Shown here: positions 24,658 through 29,548 of the stretch, one piece after another
Layout of the letters: each line of letters opens with the position of its first letter
How positions within the stretch are numbered: the first letter of the stretch is position 1
Source: Cryomorphaceae bacterium
Lineage (GTDB): Bacteria; Bacteroidota; Bacteroidia; Flavobacteriales; BACL11
Assembly (NCBI GenBank): GCA_949511925.1
Contig: CATEYX010000070.1
Location: 1-29,548, forward strand
Length of the DNA stretch: 29,548 nucleotides
Direction: 5' to 3'
The notes under the pieces: model-generated
Database searches by the model: none
What the model saw: only the letters and a program-made list of their open reading frames with translations
Told to the model about the DNA's origin: nothing
Made by a program: the position numbers and the translations under genes

Positions 24658-26268
24658 TTAATCAATTATAACAAAAGAAGTTCTTCTGTTTTTATCTTTA
24701 TAATCTCCTAAAGGTTGACTTTCTCCAAAACCTTTATAGGTCAATTTATTTTCAACCTTAGCACTTACAAACTCAAATACAACTTTAGCCCTTTGTTGGG
24801 ATAGTACTTGATTATCTGTTTCATTACCCACATTGTCAGTATGACCTTGAATTTCAATCAGCAAATCGGGGTTTTTTTGAAGATAAGTAATCAATTTATT
24901 TAATTCAGCAAAAGAGCTTTCCTCTAAGGCATAGGAATTACTCGCAAAACTTACATTTTTAAGTATTACCTCCTCTCCTGCTTTGTTGGTAATAATATCC
25001 AATTCTAAATCCGCTAATGGTTCGGCTTGCAAATTTTCAGGCAATACAAACTGAAAGATATCCTGCTTTCCAAAACCACTAACATCAGAAGTGTAATAAG
25101 CAGTTTTCCCATCACTTGATACAATTAAAGAATTTTCTGAATTGTATGTATTTATTGGATAACCCATATTTTTTGGAATATCCCAATCCTTCAGGGTATT
25201 AACTCTTCTACTAACAAATAAATCATCATCACCCATACCAATATGGCCATCAGAAGCAAAATAAAGCGTTAAATTATCCGGATGTAAAAAAGGAGACATT
25301 TCAACTTGATTGGTATTAATACTACTACCTAGATTTTCAGCTGGCATAAATCCTTTTTTAGTAATTTCGGACCTCCAGACATCTTCTTTTCCAAAGCCAC
25401 CAGGACGATTACTTATAAAATACAAATATTTTTCATCAGGAGAAAAACAGGCTTGTGACTCCCATTTATTAGTATTAATATTAGCACCCAAATTATATTC
25501 CTTAGACCAACCATTCTCCTTGGAATATTGTCTGATATACAAATCGCAACCACCAATACTATTTACCCTATCACAAGCAGTATATACATACATACTCCCA
25601 TCAGCAGAAACTGTAATTGCACCCTCATTCTGTAAAGTATTGAAAGGTAAAGGGCTTACCGTATTACTTTGAATATCATACACAAAAAGATCCTCTTGAT
25701 CACGATTTTTATTCGATTCAATTCTTCTTGTAAAAAGTATTTTTTTTGCATCAACTGTTATCGCATTTACATACTCAGTCATATGGGAATTTACAAGCTC
25801 ACCAAGATTTTTTGCATCAAAATCAATAGGAGTTTTTATTGCCTTAATTGCAAATCGGGAATTTTGAAGATATCTATCAATTTTAGATGAAAACTTGGAC
25901 TCTTCAATATTATTTGAAATTATTTTTTCAAAATAATAAAGAGCTTTCTCATAAAAACCATTATTATAAAAAAGTCTAGCAACTTGCTGAATACCTTTTA
26001 CATCATTAAGAGTATTTTCATCATAAACCTTTAGCAAATAATCTGCAGCAAGATCAATTTGATTATTATTTGCATAAATAGAAGCTAAAAGCAAATTCGG
26101 CTTACTCCAGTCTGATGATTTCTCTAGCGCTTTATTAGCATATTTTATGGCTTTTTCAATATTACCTTCATTATTATATTTTACTGCCCTATCATAAGCT
26201 TTATAATCCTTTGTTTGTCCAAAGCAAGTTGCAGGAAGCAAGAATAGTATAAGAATAAATATTCTCAT
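24658..26268 (-). CDS. OmpA-family outer-membrane-associated protein with TPR and PD40 propeller (PorE-like)
   Basis: The protein has 536 residues with a signal peptide ending near CFGQ (18). TPR helices occupy about 22-125 (NEGNIEKAIKYANKALE, GFYEKALYYFEKI). A PD40/WD40-like propeller covers about 165-410 with repeats around SADGSMYVYT, SPDEKYLYFISNRPGG, HPDNLTLYFASD and SSDGKTAYYTSD. An OmpA C-terminal peptidoglycan-binding domain (about 430-536) contains IEIQGHTDNVG, LSQQRAKVV and KNRRTSF. This TPR-propeller-OmpA order is that of PorE, a T9SS-associated protein, but the carboxypeptidase-regulatory-like domain usually found between propeller and OmpA is absent. It probably anchors an envelope complex to peptidoglycan. 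Its ATG overlaps the queE stop by one base. Confidence 0.88.
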   Translation of the reverse strand: MRIFILILFLLPATCFGQTKDYKAYDRAVKYNNEGNIEKAIKYANKALEKSSDWSKPNLLLASIYANNNQIDLAADYLLKVYDENTLNDVKGIQQVARLFYNNGFYEKALYYFEKIISNNIEESKFSSKIDRYLQNSRFAIKAIKTPIDFDAKNLGELVNSHMTEYVNAITVDAKKILFTRRIESNKNRDQEDLFVYDIQSNTVSPLPFNTLQNEGAITVSADGSMYVYTACDRVNSIGGCDLYIRQYSKENGWSKEYNLGANINTNKWESQACFSPDEKYLYFISNRPGGFGKEDVWRSEITKKGFMPAENLGSSINTNQVEMSPFLHPDNLTLYFASDGHIGMGDDDLFVSRRVNTLKDWDIPKNMGYPINTYNSENSLIVSSDGKTAYYTSDVSGFGKQDIFQFVLPENLQAEPLADLELDIITNKAGEEVILKNVSFASNSYALEESSFAELNKLITYLQKNPDLLIEIQGHTDNVGNETDNQVLSQQRAKVVFEFVSAKVENKLTYKGFGESQPLGDYKDKNRRTSFVIID

Positions 26269-26900
26269 TAAGGAATATTCATGTATTTATGGCTTTGCAA
26301 AGAAATGGTCCAATCCTTATTTTCTTTTACAAAATCAATAATCATTGGAATTATTTTTTCACGCTTACTCCATTCAGCTTGTAAGTATAGTTTACAATCA
26401 TCACTCAATCCTTCCCTTTGCTGTTCAGCCCAAATAAAATCATGTTTATTATTCACAATAACTTTTAACTCACTTGTTATTGGTTTTATTGCTGGCAAGG
26501 GCGCTTGCATTTTTTTAGGAGACATACATACCCAATCAAAATCACCACTATAAGGGTAGGCTCCTGAAGTTTCCAAATGCACTTTTAAACCCTCCAATTT
26601 TAAAGCTGTAGTCAATTTATCCAAATTCCACATTAAGGGTTCGCCCCCCGTTATCACTACAGTATCCACCGAGTATTGAGCAATACCTTTTAGAATATCA
26701 GTAATACTAGTTGGTGGATGCAAGTCAGCATTCCAACTTTCCTTAACATCACACCAATGGCAGCCTACATCACAACCACCAATGCGTAAAAAATAAGCAG
26801 CTTTACCTGAATAATACCCTTCACCTTGAATCGTATAAAATGCTTCCATTAAAGGTAGCATCTCTCCACTTTCCACTGCTGATTTAGTTTGTTTATCCAT
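26268..26900 (-). CDS. queE: 7-carboxy-7-deazaguanine synthase (radical SAM)
   Basis: The protein has 210 residues, the usual QueE size. It converts 6-carboxytetrahydropterin to 7-carboxy-7-deazaguanine, a step to queuosine and other 7-deazapurines. Seen are the FYTIQGEG motif (21-28), the radical SAM cluster motif GGCDVGCHWC (C43, C47, C50; CX3CX2C), the following CDVKESW and the SAM-binding TGGEP (84-88). No queC, queD or queF lies in the window. A TAnnTTTG-like box (minus strand, 26913-26906) ends only 5 nt before ATG 26900, so the transcript could be almost leaderless. The OmpA-like gene overlaps its stop by one base. Confidence 0.94.
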   Translation of the reverse strand: MDKQTKSAVESGEMLPLMEAFYTIQGEGYYSGKAAYFLRIGGCDVGCHWCDVKESWNADLHPPTSITDILKGIAQYSVDTVVITGGEPLMWNLDKLTTALKLEGLKVHLETSGAYPYSGDFDWVCMSPKKMQAPLPAIKPITSELKVIVNNKHDFIWAEQQREGLSDDCKLYLQAEWSKREKIIPMIIDFVKENKDWTISLQSHKYMNIP

Positions 26901-26905
26901 ATTGA

Positions 26906-26913
26906 CAAAAGTA
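26906..26913 (-). promoter_or_regulatory. Putative -7 box of queE
   Basis: The minus strand reads TACTTTTG (TAnnTTTG), ending 5 nt before the queE ATG. No -33 TTG is seen at standard spacing, so support is limited. Confidence 0.3.
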
Positions 26914-26925
26914 AGATAGTTTTTG

Positions 26926-26981
26926 GTTTTTAGTTTGTAGTTTTTAGCAATTTATTTCTTTAAGTTTGCAATACTAAAAAC
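26926..26981. repeat. GTTTTTAG element, two direct and one inverted copy, between queE and ftcD
   Basis: GTTTTTAG occurs at 26926-26933 and 26940-26947, 14 nt apart, and inverted as CTAAAAAC at 26974-26981. All are within the 87-nt divergent intergenic region, flanking the predicted ftcD promoter elements. It may be an operator or just AT-rich repetition. Confidence 0.4.
26934..26968 (+). promoter_or_regulatory. Putative ftcD promoter
   Basis: A -33-like TTTG (26934-26937) and a -7 box TAAGTTTG (26961-26968) are separated by 23 nt, at the upper limit of the spacing described for Bacteroidota promoters. The ATG lies 19 nt after the -7 box. This is the best-formed promoter in the window. Confidence 0.45.
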
Positions 26982-26987
26982 AGAAAA

Positions 26988-28685
26988 ATGAGCAAGCAAA
27001 TTATAGAGTGCGTACCAAATATATCAGAAGGTAGAGATGCTGATAAAATTAGAATTATCTCACAAATAGTTGAAGAAATTGATGGCGTAAAACTATTGAA
27101 TGTTGATCCAGGAAAAGCAACTAATCGTACCGTAATTACTTTTGTTGGCGAACCACAAGCCGTAATTGATGCTGCATTTTTACTTATACAAAAAGCACAA
27201 GAATTGATTGACATGAGCAAACATTCCGGAGAGCATCCCCGAATGGGAGCTACTGATGTTTGTCCGCTAGTACCCATTGCTAATATAAGTATGGAACAGT
27301 GTGCACAGTGGGCACACAAACTAGGAGAAAGAGTTGGAACAGAACTAGGAATTCCTGTTTACCATTATGAGGCAGCAGCAAAAGAAAAAAAGCGTGAAAA
27401 TTTAGCCAACTGCCGAAAAGGAGAATATGAAGGTTTATCCAAAAAATTAGTAGATTCGGATTGGAAACCAGATTTCGGTCCTGCTGAATTTAATAAATCA
27501 GTAGAAAAATCAGGAGCAACAGCTATTTCAGCTCGTGACTTTTTAGTAGCCTATAACATCAACTTAAACACTACTTCTACAAGAAGAGCCAATGCAGTAG
27601 CTTTTGACATCCGTGAAGCAGGAAGAATAAAAAGAGAAGGTGATTCATTATCAGGAAAGATAATGAAAGATGAAAATGGAAATCCTTTAAAAGAACCAGG
27701 TCTATTCAAAGCAGTAAAGGGAATTGGTTGGTATATTGAAGAGTATGGGGTGGCTCAAATATCATACAACCTTACAAATATTAATATCTCTCCACTGCAT
27801 GAAGTATTCGATAAAACTTGTGAGCGTTCAATCGCTAGAGGAATGCGAGTTACTGGTTCGGAATTAGTTGGTTTAGTTCCTAAAAAAGTATTGATTGATG
27901 CTGGGAAACATTTTCTAAAAAAGCAAGAACGATCAACAGGAATACACGAAAGAGAAATTATAAAAATTGCTATCAAAACTTTAGGACTAGATGAATTAGC
28001 TCCTTTTGACCCACAAGAAAGAGTAATTGAATATATGTTAGAAAGTAATAGTAACAAGCCATTAGTAAATATGACGCTTACTGACTTTGCTAATGAAACA
28101 GCAAGCGAGAGCCCTGCACCTGGAGGTGGGTCTATTGCAGCTTATTGTGGAGCTATGGGAATTTCACTGGGTACAATGGTTGCTAACCTTTCGGCACACA
28201 AAAGAGGTTGGGATGAAAGATGGGAAGAATTCTCTGATTGGGCAGAAAAAGGAATGGCTTATCAAAACACTCTTTTGGATTTAGTAGATGAAGACACCAA
28301 TGCTTTTAATAAAATTATGGATGCTTTCCGTTTACCAAAAGATAATCAATCAGATAAAGCTATAAGACAAGAAGCAATACAAGTTGCAACCCAATACGCA
28401 ATCCTCACTCCTTTCAAGGTTATGGAAACAGCTTTTGCATCTATGGAAGTAATGAAGGCTATGGCTGAATTTGGAAACCCTAACTCAGTAACAGATGCTG
28501 GAGTTGGTGCATTGTGTGCACGTACCGCTGTAATTGGCGCTTTCTTAAATGTTAAGATTAATTGTGGAGATTGTGAAGATAAAACCTTTGTTTCAGATAT
28601 CTTAGAAAGAGGACAACAATTAGTTTATGACGCTTGTGCCTTGGAAGATGAGATTATAAAAATTACGAATTCAAAAATAAAATAA
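26988..28685 (+). CDS. ftcD: Glutamate formimidoyltransferase / formimidoyltetrahydrofolate cyclodeaminase (fused)
   Basis: The protein has 565 residues with both enzymes in one chain. The formiminotransferase part (about 1-330) shows VPNISEGRD (9-17), the SGEHPRMGATDVCPLVP active-site segment (H83) and VAFDIREAGR. The cyclodeaminase part (about 362-565) begins MTLTDFANETASESPAPGGGS and continues with AYCGAMG. It takes the formimino group from formiminoglutamate (the histidine breakdown intermediate) to tetrahydrofolate, then releases ammonia to give 5,10-methenyl-tetrahydrofolate. No other histidine-utilisation (hut) gene is in the window. It is followed after 5 nt by the PhnA-like gene. Confidence 0.94.
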   Translation: MSKQIIECVPNISEGRDADKIRIISQIVEEIDGVKLLNVDPGKATNRTVITFVGEPQAVIDAAFLLIQKAQELIDMSKHSGEHPRMGATDVCPLVPIANISMEQCAQWAHKLGERVGTELGIPVYHYEAAAKEKKRENLANCRKGEYEGLSKKLVDSDWKPDFGPAEFNKSVEKSGATAISARDFLVAYNINLNTTSTRRANAVAFDIREAGRIKREGDSLSGKIMKDENGNPLKEPGLFKAVKGIGWYIEEYGVAQISYNLTNINISPLHEVFDKTCERSIARGMRVTGSELVGLVPKKVLIDAGKHFLKKQERSTGIHEREIIKIAIKTLGLDELAPFDPQERVIEYMLESNSNKPLVNMTLTDFANETASESPAPGGGSIAAYCGAMGISLGTMVANLSAHKRGWDERWEEFSDWAEKGMAYQNTLLDLVDEDTNAFNKIMDAFRLPKDNQSDKAIRQEAIQVATQYAILTPFKVMETAFASMEVMKAMAEFGNPNSVTDAGVGALCARTAVIGAFLNVKINCGDCEDKTFVSDILERGQQLVYDACALEDEIIKITNSKIK

Positions 28686-28690
28686 GACCT

Positions 28691-29032
28691 ATGTCAGAAG
28701 AAATGAAAGCCTGTCCTGTTTGCGAATCTCCTTATGGATATTCAACAGGAGATGATTCCTACACTTGCCCAGAATGCGCTAATGAATGGAATCCTAAAGA
28801 AGTGGAAATGGAAGGAGGGTTGTTAGTGTTGGACAGTAATGGAACTCGTTTACAAACAGGCGATAGCGTTATCGTTATTAAAAACCTACCCGTCAAAGGG
28901 GCTCCAAAACCAGTAAAATCAGGCACCAAAGTAAAGAACATTCGCTTAACTGAAGGAGAGCATAACATCAACTGCAAAATTGATGGATTTGGTTCAATGC
29001 AGCTAAAATCAGAATTTGTAAAAAAAGGTTAA
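28691..29032 (+). CDS. yjdM: PhnA/YjdM zinc-ribbon protein
   Basis: The protein has 113 residues, the normal size. The N-terminal zinc ribbon has two Cys pairs, CPVC (8-11) and CPEC (26-29). The C-terminal PhnA beta-barrel domain has DSNGTRLQTGDSVIVIKNLPVKG, SGTKVKNIRL and a final GSMQLKSEFVKK. The name alkylphosphonate utilisation protein is historical; no phosphonate genes are nearby and its biochemical role is unclear. It is tightly placed between ftcD (5 nt) and rlmF (10 nt). Confidence 0.92.
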   Translation: MSEEMKACPVCESPYGYSTGDDSYTCPECANEWNPKEVEMEGGLLVLDSNGTRLQTGDSVIVIKNLPVKGAPKPVKSGTKVKNIRLTEGEHNINCKIDGFGSMQLKSEFVKKG

Positions 29033-29042
29033 TCAGAAAGAA

Positions 29043-29548
29043 ATGAAAGAACAAGAAAAGGAAACACCCGAAAGACATAAAATAAAGGCTAATCTACACC
29101 CAAGAAATAAGAACAGAGAGCAATATGATTTAGCGGCACTACTTAAGGAAGTTCCTGAGTTAAAGCAACACATTAAACCCAATAAATACGGAGAGGATTC
29201 AATTCGATTTTCTGATCCTGCAGCTGTAAAACTACTTAACAAAGCACTTTTAAGTAATTATTACGGAATAAAAAATTGGGATTTCCCTGATACTAACTTA
29301 TGCCCTCCTATACCTGGCAGAGCAGATTATATTCATTATATATCTGATTTATTAGGGGAAAATAATGAAATTACTTGCTTAGATATTGGCGTTGGCTCAA
29401 ACTGCATCTATCCTATACTTGGAATTAGCGAATACCAATGGAATTTTATTGCTTCTGAAGTAAATGCTGACGCTATTGCTTGTGCAAAAGAAATCATAAA
29501 AGCAAACCCTACACTTAAAGGAAAAGTAAAATTCAGATTGCAAAAGGA
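29043..29548 (+). CDS. rlmF: 23S rRNA (adenine-N6)-methyltransferase RlmF, 3'-truncated by window end
   Basis: The frame is open from ATG 29043 to the last base, giving 168 residues of what should be about 300. Family motifs are clear: LHPRNKNREQYDL near the start, DSIRFSDPAAVKLLNKALL, the highly conserved LCPPIPGRADYIHYISDLL, and the SAM-binding LDIGVGSNCIYPILG. RlmF (YbiN) methylates A1618 of 23S rRNA (E. coli numbering). The catalytic NPPF motif would lie past the window end. It begins 10 nt after yjdM, so it probably belongs to the ftcD transcript. Confidence 0.94.
   Translation, partial: MKEQEKETPERHKIKANLHPRNKNREQYDLAALLKEVPELKQHIKPNKYGEDSIRFSDPAAVKLLNKALLSNYYGIKNWDFPDTNLCPPIPGRADYIHYISDLLGENNEITCLDIGVGSNCIYPILGISEYQWNFIASEVNADAIACAKEIIKANPTLKGKVKFRLQK

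Noticed and set aside
26921..26987. Tandem repeat or CRISPR-like array
   Set aside because: Only three 8-base copies with irregular spacing in AT-rich sequence; no array structure.
29033..29242. Minus-strand frame of 69 codons
   Set aside because: It is antisense to the start of rlmF, whose conserved motifs are unmistakable.

Overview
This AT-rich window reads as a chromosomal segment from a member of the Bacteroidota, most likely order Flavobacteriales. The grounds are two secreted proteins carrying type IX secretion (T9SS) C-terminal signals, the adjacent rsh-fur-purA-ostA-like gene order, a PorE-like OmpA protein, TAnnTTTG -7 promoter boxes, and frequent starts without a Shine-Dalgarno sequence. 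Nearly all of it is coding. I see no tRNA, rRNA, CRISPR array, insertion sequence, phage gene or attachment site, and no gene-free stretch reaches 100 bases.

Layout. (1) 1-2673, + strand: the 3' part of a lipoyl-containing 2-oxo acid dehydrogenase E2 gene, a strong intrinsic terminator, a DEDDh 3'-5' exonuclease and a FAH-family hydrolase. (2) 9757-2675, - strand: a tightly packed six-gene run, guaB, a large parvulin-type prolyl isomerase, a lipoprotein, a SurA-like isomerase, a MoxR ATPase and peptide deformylase, with junctions of 16 nt or less and several stop/start overlaps. (3) 14844-9851, - strand: a secreted thioredoxin-fold protein with a type A T9SS signal, then a 1159-residue secreted modular protein with a type B (CHU_C) signal, closed by a 16-bp hairpin. 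(4) 15876-14923, - strand: a nitronate monooxygenase/FabK-like flavin enzyme, divergent from the next block. (5) 15929-24595, + strand: glyA, a bifunctional-type RelA/SpoT (rsh), a Fur-family regulator, purA, an OstA/LptA-like periplasmic protein and an unusual PLP-fold protein. (6) 26900-24658, - strand: queE overlapping a TPR/beta-propeller/OmpA protein. (7) 26988-end, + strand: fused formiminotransferase-cyclodeaminase (ftcD), a PhnA/YjdM zinc-ribbon protein and a truncated rlmF.

Two themes run through it. One is nucleotide and one-carbon metabolism with growth control: guaB and purA are the two branches from IMP, rsh makes and degrades ppGpp, glyA and ftcD feed folate one-carbon pools, and queE starts from a GTP-derived precursor. 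The other is the cell envelope: two parvulin-type isomerases plus a related lipoprotein, the OstA-like protein, the PorE-like OmpA protein and two T9SS cargos.

I did not find a clearly new defence or mobile system. The least explained items are the PLP-fold protein with an extra degenerate N-terminal half, the 1159-residue T9SS cargo, the inverted repeat over the non-ATG start of fur, the 12-base homopolymer in the cargo promoter region, and a repeated GTTTTTAG element between queE and ftcD.
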